Assembly (NCBI GenBank): GCA_964390805.1
Contig: CAYMKL010000201.1
Location: 1-9,003 of the forward strand
Direction: 5' to 3'
Length of the DNA stretch: 9,003 nucleotides
From: CAYMKL01 sp964390805
Lineage (GTDB): Bacteria; Chloroflexota; Anaerolineae; VGOG01
Under the pieces are notes generated by a model. It had not been told where the DNA came from. It did not search any database and worked only from the letters and a program-made list of their open reading frames with translations. The position numbers and the translations under genes were made by a program. Below, piece after piece: positions 1-7,017 of the stretch; position 1 is the stretch's first letter, and each line of letters starts with the position of its first letter.

Positions 1-2400
1 GGGTCGGGGGAGAGGGGGGAAAGCTCCGCCGCCCCGCTGTACGACGACGCCAAACGAACTCGACTGCGCGCCCTGTTCGACGAGTGGACCAGCGACGAGG
101 GCGGACGGGGCCGCCTGCTCATCACCGCGCGGCCTGAAGAGGTGGGCCTGCCGCGAGCGCGGCGCTTCGCCCTGGGCGGCTTGCAGCGGCCCGACAGCCT
201 GCTGCTCACCGCCCGCGTCTTCGAGCTGCACGACATCCCCCGTGACGACGCCCGACTGACCCGCGACAAGCTGGAGCAGTTGTTGGATCTGATGGACGAC
301 CACCCCCTCTCCATCGAGTTGGTGATGCCCCATCTCAAGACCCTCGCCGTGGACGATGCCATCGCCCGCTACGCCGAGTTGCTGGAAGCCGAGCAGCGCA
401 AGGCAGAGCAGAGGGCAGCGCGGGAGCGCCGCCCGGTGGAGCGCAACGAATCCCTCCTGGCATCCCTGGCCTTCTCCACCTCTCGCCTGAGCCAAGCGGC
501 CCAGGCCGCCCTCCCCTGGCTGGCCTGGTTCACTGCCGGCGTCTTCGAGTTCAACTTGCTGGCTCTCTCACAGATCGAACCGGAAACCTGGGAGAGCATC
601 CGTGGGGAACTGGTTGGAACAGCCCTCATCTACGTTGAAGAACCGGCCAATTACTTGCGTTTTCATCCTACCCTACCTTACGCTACCGAAGCGACGGAGG
701 TGCCCGACGTGGAGGAGGCGAAGCGCCGCTTCGTGGCCGTCTACCAGGCGGTGATGCGGGCTGTGGACGATGCCCTTCGAGGCCAAACCCCCCGCGCCGG
801 CATGGAGGTCATGGCCCGCGAGGAGGGCAACTTCCGCCTGGCGGTGGGGCGGGCGCTGGAGCTAGGCGACACGGCCACCGCAGCGGACCTGGGCAACACG
901 ATGCGGATGTACCTGGAACGCGCCGGACGGTTGGGCGAGCGGGACCGCTGGGCGCAGTGGCTGGCCGAACAGGTGGCCGCCGCAGGCTGGAGCAAGCAGG
1001 CGGCCGCAACTGAGATTGACGCGGCCTGGGCGCTCCTCTCCCAGGGTCGCCCCCAGAAGGCCATCCAGCGCCTGGAGGCCCTCATCCGCCGCCTGGAGAC
1101 GACGACCGAGTTCGACCCCGCCTTCCAGTTGGCGATGGCTCGGACGGTCCTCGGCCGCATCTACTATCACGTTGGTCTGTCCGAGCGAGCCATCTCCGTC
1201 CTGCAGCAGGCTCTAGGGCAGTGGGAGGCTCTGGGCAAGGATCAGCGGGACAACCTGGCCGCCTGCCTGGGCGACCTGGCAAACGCACTGATGAGCGCCG
1301 GCCGGCTGGACGAGGCGCTGGGAGCCTCAGAGCGCGGGCGAGCAGTATTTGAAGCCATGGGACGATACAGCGGTATAGTTGAGAGTCACGGCCGCTCGGC
1401 CCAAATCCTGGCCTTACAGGGCTGCCACGCCGACGCGGATGCCCGCTACGAGCTGGCCTTGCAAGCCGCCCGCGCCGCTGGCAACCAGGAACAGGAAGGT
1501 GTTGTCCTCCAGCACCAGGGCAAACTGGCCCAAGACCGAAGCGACCTCGACCGGGCCGCCCGGCTGTACAAGGAGGCGCTCAAACGTTTCCAGGCGATGA
1601 ACATAGATTTGGGCGTCATGCAAACCTGCAACCAACTTGGCAACGTCGAGCAACTGGCCGGCCGGCTGGAGCCGGCGCGGGGCTGGTACGAGAGAACGCG
1701 GGAGTTGGCCCGGCGCCGCGGGGACACGGAGATGCTGGGCATAGTGGCCCAGAACCTGGGCATAGTGGCCCAGAAGGAAGGCGAGGCAGCTCGCCAGGCC
1801 GGCGACGAAACGCTGGCGCGGCAGAGATTCCAGGAAGCGATCCAGTCCATCCGAGAGAGCCTTGTGATGAAGCTCCAGCGCAAGGACCGCGTGGGCCAGG
1901 CCGCCTCCCTCAGCCAACTCGGCCGGCTCTACTTGGTCCTGGGTGACCTGGAGCGGGCTGAGGAGCACGCCCATCGCGCTGTCGCGATCTACGAGAGCTT
2001 CGGCGTCAGCCGTGAGTTGGCCATCACCTATGGCAACTGCCAAGACATCGCCCAGGCGCGGGGGGATGCGGCAGGGGTGGCGGAGTGGGGGCGCAAGAAG
2101 GAGGCGGTGCGGGAGGAGTTGCAGCGGCGGGCAGGGGGCGGCGTGCCACAAGCCTTCGTGCAGGCCGTAGGGATGCTCTGTCTGGAAGTGGGGAGAGCAG
2201 CGCTGGCAGGGGAGGGGTTGTCGCCACAGGCGGAGGAGAGCCTGGCCGCGCTGGAAGACTATGCCGCGCCGTGGGGCCAGGTGGGCAGCTTCCTGCGCGC
2301 CGTCGCTGCGGGCCAGCGTCCCTTGCCGCGCGTGCCGTCCGGCCTGCCCGAGGAGTTGGAGCAAGTGTTGCGGGCGTTAAGGCAGGAGTTGGGGGCGTAG
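1..2400 (+). CDS. STAND/NB-ARC-type ATPase with C-terminal TPR repeats (5' end outside window)
   Basis: The frame is open from base 1, so the gene starts upstream; the GTG at 142 is an internal codon, not a convincing start. The visible 799 residues begin late in a P-loop ATPase: RLLITAR (about residues 38-44) resembles the sensor-1 strand of NB-ARC proteins, and DDHPLSIEL (about 99-107) resembles the conserved GLPLAL-type motif. A winged-helix stretch follows (about 150-230), ending in FHPTLPYA with an MHD-like histidine. The block around residues 275-330 (EEGNFRLAVGRALELGD and after) resembles the AfsR/MalT-type linker. About nine degenerate TPRs of roughly 40 residues run from about 335 to 720. 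Walker A and B and any N-terminal effector lie outside the window, so the output is unknown. Such proteins are nucleotide-driven switches in regulation, programmed death or phage defence. It is separated from the metabolic operon by 164 bp with its own promoter, so probably functionally unrelated. Confidence 0.8.
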   Translation, partial: GSGERGESSAAPLYDDAKRTRLRALFDEWTSDEGGRGRLLITARPEEVGLPRARRFALGGLQRPDSLLLTARVFELHDIPRDDARLTRDKLEQLLDLMDDHPLSIELVMPHLKTLAVDDAIARYAELLEAEQRKAEQRAARERRPVERNESLLASLAFSTSRLSQAAQAALPWLAWFTAGVFEFNLLALSQIEPETWESIRGELVGTALIYVEEPANYLRFHPTLPYATEATEVPDVEEAKRRFVAVYQAVMRAVDDALRGQTPRAGMEVMAREEGNFRLAVGRALELGDTATAADLGNTMRMYLERAGRLGERDRWAQWLAEQVAAAGWSKQAAATEIDAAWALLSQGRPQKAIQRLEALIRRLETTTEFDPAFQLAMARTVLGRIYYHVGLSERAISVLQQALGQWEALGKDQRDNLAACLGDLANALMSAGRLDEALGASERGRAVFEAMGRYSGIVESHGRSAQILALQGCHADADARYELALQAARAAGNQEQEGVVLQHQGKLAQDRSDLDRAARLYKEALKRFQAMNIDLGVMQTCNQLGNVEQLAGRLEPARGWYERTRELARRRGDTEMLGIVAQNLGIVAQKEGEAARQAGDETLARQRFQEAIQSIRESLVMKLQRKDRVGQAASLSQLGRLYLVLGDLERAEEHAHRAVAIYESFGVSRELAITYGNCQDIAQARGDAAGVAEWGRKKEAVREELQRRAGGGVPQAFVQAVGMLCLEVGRAALAGEGLSPQAEESLAALEDYAAPWGQVGSFLRAVAAGQRPLPRVPSGLPEELEQVLRALRQELGA
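1735..1775 (+). repeat. Tandem 21-bp palindromic duplication inside the TPR region
   Basis: The 20-mer CTGGGCATAGTGGCCCAGAA occurs at 1735-1754 and again, identically, at 1756-1775, a 21-bp period. It encodes LGIVAQ twice in a row in frame (followed by N, then K). Each unit contains the inverted repeat CTGGGC/GCCCAG with a 6-base loop. It lies at the junction of two TPRs and looks like a recent slippage duplication of a small hairpin sequence. Confidence 0.85.
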
Positions 2401-2422
2401 ATGGGCGAGCCAATGGAGTCCG

Positions 2423-2452
2423 CCAGGGGCTCCGCTCCGCTCAAGCCCCTGG
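2423..2452 (+). terminator. Possible terminator hairpin after the STAND gene
   Basis: Perfect inverted repeat CCAGGGGCT (2423-2431) and AGCCCCTGG (2444-2452) with a 12-base loop, 22 bp after the stop codon of the STAND gene. Outer bases TGGA (2414-2417) and TCCA (2458-2461) can extend it imperfectly. No T-tract follows, so it is either a non-canonical terminator, an mRNA-end stabilising hairpin, or a repeat element. A second small hairpin, AGCCCC/GGGGCT with a 3-base loop, lies at 2465-2479. Confidence 0.4.
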
Positions 2453-2483
2453 CTCAGTCCACGAAGCCCCGCTGGGGCTGGAT

Positions 2484-2511
2484 TTGACAGGCCGACAGGC
2501 CTTTGTATATT
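2484..2511 (+). promoter_or_regulatory. Sigma-70-type promoter for the tal-pgi operon
   Basis: TTGACA at 2484-2489 is a perfect -35 consensus; TATATT at 2506-2511 matches the -10 consensus at five of six bases; the spacer is 16 bp. It lies about 55 bp upstream of the tal-pgi ATG, in the only sizeable gap before the cluster. The spacer overlaps a tandem repeat GACAGGCC (2486-2493 and 2494-2501), which also forms the palindrome AGGCC-GACA-GGCCT (2489-2502). That could be an operator or a repeat element. Transcription would start near 2518. Confidence 0.65.
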
Positions 2512-2513
2512 GA

Positions 2514-2536
2514 GCCCGGCGGCTTCAGCCCCGGGC
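2514..2536 (+). promoter_or_regulatory. GC-rich palindrome at the predicted transcription start
   Basis: GCCCGG (2514-2519) pairs with CCGGGC (2531-2536) across an 11-base loop, spanning the predicted start point and early leader. The remaining leader to the ATG at 2565 is short and holds the ribosome binding site AGGAG at 2551-2555. No recognised riboswitch fits in this space. It may be an operator, a leader hairpin or one of several palindromic repeats in this gap. Confidence 0.3.
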
Positions 2537-2564
2537 GGGATGGCAATGGAAGGAGACATCTGAA

Positions 2565-5411
2565 ATGACAAAACTACACCAATTGGCCGATCTGGGCCAG
2601 GCGATTTGGCTCGACTATATCCGCCGCTCTTTTATCACCTCGGGCGACCTGCAAGCCTTGATTGACGACGGCTTGCGGGGTATCACCTCTAACCCGACGA
2701 TTTTCGAGAAGGCCATTGCTGGCAGCACCGACTACGACGACGATCTCCACCGTTTGGTAGATGATGGTGAGTCGGTGGAGGAGGTCTACGAGGCGTTGAC
2801 TTTGGACGACATCCAGCAGGCTGCCGACCTGCTGCGCCCGGTCCACGACGCCACCGACGGCGCCGACGGCTACGTAAGCCTGGAGGTCAGCCCCAACCTG
2901 GCCTATGACACAGAGGGTACGATTGCCGAGGCGCGGCGTCTCTTTGCCGAGTTGGGCCGACCCAACGTGATGATCAAGGTGCCGGCCACCCCTGAGGGCA
3001 TCCCAGCTATCGAGACCCTCATCGGCGATGGCATCAACGTCAACGTCACGCTCATCTTCTCCCTGGCTCAATACGAGGCCGTGGCCAATGCGTACATCGC
3101 GGGGCTGGAGAAACTGGCGGCCGCCGGAGGAGACCCTTCGACAGCCCTTCGACAAGCTCAGGATGATAGCTCAGGGCGGGGCCTATCCAAAGTCGCGTCT
3201 GTGGCCTCCTTCTTCGTCAGCCGCGTGGACGCAGCGGTAGACCACCAACTGGACGTACTCACCCGTCAATATCCAATATCCAATACCGAATACCTGCAAG
3301 GCAGAATAGCCATCGCCAACGCCAAAGCCGCCTACGCCCGCTTCCGCCAGATCTTCAGCGGCGAGCGTTGGGAACGCCTGGCGGCGCAAGGTGCTCGCGT
3401 CCAGCGTCCCCTATGGGCCAGCACCAGCACGAAGAACCCTACCTACCCGGACACCCTCTACGTGGATAGCCTCATCGGGCCGGACACGGTCAATACCGTG
3501 CCGCCTGCTACGCTCAATGCCTTCCGAGATCACGGAACGGTTGCGCCTACGTTGGAAGCAAGTCTGGACGAAGTCCGTGCTAACCTGGCCCGCCTGGCCG
3601 AGCTGGACGTGGACCTGGACGCCATCACCCAAGAGTTGCTGGACGAGGGTGTGGCCAAGTTTGCCCAATCCTTCGAGTCCCTGATGGCCACCATTGCCGA
3701 GAAACGCGACCGCCTGCTGGCCGGCTGGGAGCACCAAACGGCCAGCCTGGGCCCGTACCAGCCCGTGGTGGATGACGCCCTGGATGAAATGAAGGAGAGC
3801 CGAATCATGGCCCGCATCTGGGCCCACGACCACACCGTCTGGAAACCTCAGCCCACGGAGATCACCAACCGGCTGGGCTGGCTGCACACAGCGGAAGTTA
3901 TGCTGGAGAATGTCCCCCGTTTGGAAGGGCTGGTCGAGGCCGCGCGCAAGGCAGGCTACACCCACGCTCTGCTGCTGGGAATGGGTGGCTCCAGCCTGGC
4001 TCCAGAGGTCTTCCGCAACACCTTCGGCCCTTCGACGGGCTCAGGACAGGGCGTGGCCGCCGGATACCTGGATCTAGCCGTGCTCGACAGCACCGACCCC
4101 GGTGCGGTGCTGGCTCACGCCGAGCGGCTCGATCTATCTCGCACCCTCTTCATCGTCGCCACCAAGTCGGGCACTACGGTGGAGACCCTTTCTTTCTTCA
4201 AGTTTTTCTACAACCGGGCGGTTGATGAAGTGGGCATGAAGCAAGCTGGGGAGCACTTCATCGCCATCACCGATCCCGGCAGCAAATTGGCCGACCTGGC
4301 CAATCGTTACGGCTTCCGGGCCACCTTTCTCAACGATCCGAACATCGGCGGGCGCTACTCGGCTCTCTCCTACTTTGGGCTGGTGCCAGCGGCGCTGGTC
4401 GGGGTGGACGTGGCACTCCTGTTGGGCCGCGCGTGGGCCATGGCTAGTGGCTGTGAGTCGTGCGTGATATCGGGGGACAACCCAGGTGCTCAATTGGGTG
4501 CCATCCTGGGCGAACTGGCCAAGGCGGGGCGGAACAAGGTGACCTTCGCCATCTCGCCAGCCATCGCCAGCCTCGGCGACTGGGTGGAACAACTGATCGC
4601 TGAGAGCACCGGCAAGGAGGGCAGGGGGGTTCTTCCGGTGGTGAGGGAGCCGCTGGGTCCGCCTCAGGTTTACGGCGATGACCGCCTCTTCGTCCACATA
4701 CGACTGGACGACGACGAGACCCACGACGCAGCGATCCAGGCCCTGGAAGATGCCGGGCATCCAGTGGTGCGCCTGAACCTCCATGACTCCTATGACCTGG
4801 GCGGTCAGTTCTTTCTGTGGGAAATGGCCACTGTTGTGGCTAGCCACCGACTGGGCATCAATCCCTTCGACCAGCCCAACGTCGAGGCGACTAAGAAGCT
4901 GACGCGCTGCATGGTGGCCAAGTACAGGGACAAAGGCGCGCTCCCCAGCGGCGAATCGGCTCCGCTCACGGCGGAGACACTGGAAGAGTTCCTGGCACAG
5001 GCTCAGCCAGGCGACTATGTTGCCCTGCAAGCCTACGTCCAGCCGACGGACGAGACCGACCCGGCGCTGGCCGTGCTGCGCACCCGGCTGCGCGATGGCT
5101 ACGGACTAGCGACGACCGTGGGATACGGGCCGCGCTTCCTGCACTCCACCGGCCAATTGCACAAGGGCGACGCCGGACGCGGCCTCTTTATCCAGTTTAC
5201 TGCCGACGACGCCGCTTCGCTTACGGGCGACGCGCCCATCCCTGACGAGCCAGGGGCACCGGAGTCGTCTATCACCTTCGGCGTGCTCAAGGCAGCCCAG
5301 GCCCTGGGCGACCGGCAGGCGTTGTTGGACGCCGGGCGGAGGGTGATCACCTTCCATCTGGGCGATGACGTAGTTGGCGGGCTGACTCGGCTGAGCGAGG
5401 CGCTCTCATGA
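2565..5411 (+). CDS. tal-pgi: Bifunctional transaldolase / glucose-6-phosphate isomerase
   Basis: This 948-residue cytosolic fusion carries transaldolase at about residues 1-385 and phosphoglucose isomerase at about 391-948. Transaldolase hallmarks are GITSNPTIFEKAI (39-51), the Schiff-base lysine K138 in MIKVPAT, and RPLWASTSTKNP (281-292). Isomerase hallmarks are GMGGSS (472-477), SGTTVET (535-541), GGRYSA (595-600), the catalytic-base region ESTGK with E680, and NPFDQPNVEATKK with K777 as the likely active-site lysine. Tal moves dihydroxyacetone units in the non-oxidative pentose phosphate pathway; Pgi interconverts fructose- and glucose-6-phosphate, so the fusion couples pathway output to the substrate of Zwf. 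The ATG is supported by AGGAG 9 bases upstream. The frame carries three repeat-derived stretches: residues 191-206, 235-244 and 489-496. All catalytic motifs are intact. Its stop overlaps the next start by ATGA. Confidence 0.95.
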   Translation: MTKLHQLADLGQAIWLDYIRRSFITSGDLQALIDDGLRGITSNPTIFEKAIAGSTDYDDDLHRLVDDGESVEEVYEALTLDDIQQAADLLRPVHDATDGADGYVSLEVSPNLAYDTEGTIAEARRLFAELGRPNVMIKVPATPEGIPAIETLIGDGINVNVTLIFSLAQYEAVANAYIAGLEKLAAAGGDPSTALRQAQDDSSGRGLSKVASVASFFVSRVDAAVDHQLDVLTRQYPISNTEYLQGRIAIANAKAAYARFRQIFSGERWERLAAQGARVQRPLWASTSTKNPTYPDTLYVDSLIGPDTVNTVPPATLNAFRDHGTVAPTLEASLDEVRANLARLAELDVDLDAITQELLDEGVAKFAQSFESLMATIAEKRDRLLAGWEHQTASLGPYQPVVDDALDEMKESRIMARIWAHDHTVWKPQPTEITNRLGWLHTAEVMLENVPRLEGLVEAARKAGYTHALLLGMGGSSLAPEVFRNTFGPSTGSGQGVAAGYLDLAVLDSTDPGAVLAHAERLDLSRTLFIVATKSGTTVETLSFFKFFYNRAVDEVGMKQAGEHFIAITDPGSKLADLANRYGFRATFLNDPNIGGRYSALSYFGLVPAALVGVDVALLLGRAWAMASGCESCVISGDNPGAQLGAILGELAKAGRNKVTFAISPAIASLGDWVEQLIAESTGKEGRGVLPVVREPLGPPQVYGDDRLFVHIRLDDDETHDAAIQALEDAGHPVVRLNLHDSYDLGGQFFLWEMATVVASHRLGINPFDQPNVEATKKLTRCMVAKYRDKGALPSGESAPLTAETLEEFLAQAQPGDYVALQAYVQPTDETDPALAVLRTRLRDGYGLATTVGYGPRFLHSTGQLHKGDAGRGLFIQFTADDAASLTGDAPIPDEPGAPESSITFGVLKAAQALGDRQALLDAGRRVITFHLGDDVVGGLTRLSEALS
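3134..3177 (+). repeat. Palindromic repeat inserted in frame in tal
   Basis: The CCCTTCGACA unit is duplicated (3134-3143, 3145-3154) and followed by AGCTCAGG and CTCAGGGC; GCCCT (3144-3148) pairs with AGGGC (3173-3177). With a few flanking bases it adds 16 residues, PSTALRQAQDDSSGRG (residues 191-206), between AAAGGD and LSKVASVASFF, which are normally contiguous in transaldolases. It matches the rpiA copy at 34 of 44 aligned bases by my count, with no gaps. It sits in a loop before an active-site-barrel strand and keeps the frame. Confidence 0.88.
3267..3294 (+). repeat. Heptanucleotide tandem repeat inside tal
   Basis: Four 7-bp units in register: CAATATC, CAATATC, CAATACC, GAATACC. The stretch is AT-rich in a GC-rich gene and encodes QYPISNTEY (residues 235-243) plus the first base of the next codon, in the variable loop before QGRIAIANAKAAYARF. 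As the unit is 7 bp, gain or loss of one copy would shift the frame. Total protein length around this loop stays near what I expect for transaldolases, so it may have replaced host sequence rather than simply inserted. Confidence 0.8.
4027..4052 (+). repeat. Short palindromic repeat inserted in frame in pgi
   Basis: GCCCTTCGAC, GGGCTCAGGA and CAGGGC run together here; ends GCCCT (4027-4031) and AGGGC (4048-4052) are complementary. It is the compact form of the element found in tal and rpiA. It adds about eight residues, PSTGSGQG (489-496), between EVFRNTFG and VAAGYLDLAVLDSTDP, just after the GMGGSSLAPE phosphate-binding segment. It begins in the same reading frame (PST) as the other two copies. 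Confidence 0.85.
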
Positions 5412-6265
5412 CTCTGCAGTACTGGTACATGCTGCCTGTGGCGATTGTTATCGCCACCATTTCCACGGCATCGGGGGTGGGTGGCGCCACTTTGTTCGCG
5501 CCGCTCTTCGTTCTAGCTTTGGGCATCCCACCTGAGGTCGCTGTTGGCGCAGCCTTGATCACTGAGGTTTTTGGCTTCTCGAGCGCGCTGTTCGCCTACG
5601 CCCGCCAGTACCTGATTGACTACCACTTGGGCAGGGCCCTGCTGGTCGCCACCATTCCCATGGCTCTGCTCGGCACTTGGATGTCCGAGCTCATTGAGCC
5701 AGACATCCTTAAGGCGATTCTGGGCGTCGGACTCTTTGTAGCGGCGGCCAGTTCCCTGCGGGCACCAGATCAGGAGCGTGTCGCCCGGCTAGACGCGTCC
5801 ATTCTGCAAGAGCACGGCCCTGGCAAGGGCGAAATGTGCCTGATCACGTCCGAGGGCGAGAGGATCTGCTACACTGTGTGCAACCGGACCGAAGGTCGCT
5901 TGGTTGCCGCAGTGGGGGCGCTGTTCAAGGGCATGATCGCCACTGGCCTGGGGGAACTGGATGAACACTTCCTCTTGGAGCGCTGTCACGTGCCCAGCAA
6001 GGTCTCGGTAGCTACCGGCGTCTTCGTGGTACTGTTTACCACACTGTTCGCTTCGGGCGGCCATTTGGTCAAGTTTGCTCTCACTGGAGGTCACGAGTTG
6101 GCAACTGCGCTGAGCCTTGTCATCATCACCATCCCTGGCGTGATTCTGGGGGGACAACTGGGGCCATGGGTGGTCAGTCGCTTACCGCAGCGCGCTCTCG
6201 AGCGTGTGTTACACATCCTGCTCCTGCTCTTTGCAGCCCTAACCTTGGCGGAGGCTTTCCTATGA
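5408..6265 (+). CDS. TauE/SafE-family membrane transporter (putative anion or sulfonate exporter)
   Basis: The 285-residue protein is hydrophobic, with two membrane halves of roughly three to four helices each. The first half has the TauE/SafE-like signature ASGVGGATLFAPLF (21-34) and AALITEVFGFSSALFAY (48-64); the second repeats it loosely as GMIATGLGELDEHFLL (175-190) and SVATGVFVVLFTTLFASGGHL (200-220). Between the halves, about residues 118-165 form a hydrophilic segment with three cysteines (C144, C154, C158). Family members export sulfite, sulfoacetate or related anions, but substrates are rarely predictable. ATG 5408 overlaps the tal-pgi stop by ATGA, with GAGG 7 bases upstream; its own stop overlaps the next start by ATGA. 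That coupling suggests its substrate is linked to sugar phosphate or sulfosugar metabolism, an inference only. Confidence 0.75.
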   Translation: MTLQYWYMLPVAIVIATISTASGVGGATLFAPLFVLALGIPPEVAVGAALITEVFGFSSALFAYARQYLIDYHLGRALLVATIPMALLGTWMSELIEPDILKAILGVGLFVAAASSLRAPDQERVARLDASILQEHGPGKGEMCLITSEGERICYTVCNRTEGRLVAAVGALFKGMIATGLGELDEHFLLERCHVPSKVSVATGVFVVLFTTLFASGGHLVKFALTGGHELATALSLVIITIPGVILGGQLGPWVVSRLPQRALERVLHILLLLFAALTLAEAFL

Positions 6266-7005
6266 TTCGAGCCATGATCTTCGATCTGGACGGCACGCTG
6301 GTGCAGACGGAGCGGCTCAAGTCTCTGTCCTACGCTCACGCTGCCGTCGAACTGTGTCCTCACACGATCACGGAAGAGGAAGTGATAGAGGCATTCAAGA
6401 ACGTGGTGGGCCTCTCGCGCCGGGAGGTGGCCCAGGCGTTGGTGGAGCGGTTCGATCTGGAAGAGAAAGCCCGGGCACGCATGGCCGAGTTCGGGGTGAG
6501 TATGCCCTGGCAGGTTTTCGTCCAAGTACGGCTGCGTTACTTCGAGAAAATGATGGCCGACCCGGATATCTTGCGTGCTCATCAGTGGCCGCACAACGTC
6601 GCCCTGCTACAGGAGGCCCGGCGGAGCGGCTGCCAAACGGCCCTGGCCACGATGTCCCGCTGTCAGCAAGCAAGGCGCGTGCTGAAGGTGCTGAACCTGA
6701 CTGAAGCGTTCGACTTCGTCGCCACACGGGACGATGTGGAGCACGGCAAGCCCAACCCGGAGATCTATCAGCTTGTGTCGCGGGAACTGGCCATTCCCTC
6801 GTCCGAGTGTCTAGTCATTGAGGACTCGCCATCCGGGGTGAAGGCAGCACTAGCAGCCGAGATGTGGTGCATCTCCGTGACCACACCCCTTACCCGCCGG
6901 CAGATCCACGACGAGCAACTGCTGGACGAGCGATGGATCGTGGATGATCCGGCTGCACTCATGACCGTAGTCCGGCAGATGGTCACGGAGCGAAATCAGG
7001 ACTGA
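6262..7005 (+). CDS. HAD-superfamily sugar-phosphate phosphatase or beta-phosphoglucomutase-like hydrolase
   Basis: At 247 residues this fits HAD subfamily I with a helical C1 cap. Motif I is FDLDGTLV with nucleophile D8 and acid/base D10; motif II is about LATMS (128-132); motif III lysine is K163 in HGKPNPEIY; motif IV is VIEDSPSG with E187 and D188. The cap is about residues 16-95. I chose ATG 6262 because it forms the ATGA overlap with the transporter stop and has GGAGG (6250-6254) 7 bases upstream; the in-frame GTG at 6166 would add residues that do not fit the family. Likely substrates are sugar phosphates, either hydrolysed or isomerised as in PgmB. The sequence does not decide between phosphatase and mutase. 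A repair role, removing dead-end sugar phosphates from the pathway encoded around it, is plausible. Confidence 0.85.
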   Translation: MIRAMIFDLDGTLVQTERLKSLSYAHAAVELCPHTITEEEVIEAFKNVVGLSRREVAQALVERFDLEEKARARMAEFGVSMPWQVFVQVRLRYFEKMMADPDILRAHQWPHNVALLQEARRSGCQTALATMSRCQQARRVLKVLNLTEAFDFVATRDDVEHGKPNPEIYQLVSRELAIPSSECLVIEDSPSGVKAALAAEMWCISVTTPLTRRQIHDEQLLDERWIVDDPAALMTVVRQMVTERNQD

Positions 7006-7017
7006 GGAGCAAATCAA

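Noticed and set aside
1..23. G-rich run at the left edge considered as a G-quadruplex or repeat
   Set aside because: Only three G-runs are visible inside an open coding frame, and the fourth would lie outside the window, so it cannot be supported.
1414..2364. Long open frame on the - strand opposite the STAND gene (316 codons)
   Set aside because: High GC makes antisense frames stay open. The + strand frame gives clear TPRs, while this translation shows no family motif and has no convincing ribosome site.
3134..3294. CRISPR array suggested by the spaced repeats in tal
   Set aside because: The repeats are different in sequence, too short, lack regular spacers and are translated within a conserved enzyme.
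4134..5030. Long open frame on the - strand opposite pgi (298 codons)
   Set aside because: It lies entirely within the well-supported Pgi coding region and its translation is featureless, so it is a shadow frame.
6166..6261. Upstream in-frame start for the HAD gene
   Set aside because: It would overlap the transporter by about 100 bp and add residues outside the family, whereas ATG 6262 has a GGAGG site and starts directly at MIRAMIFDLDGT.
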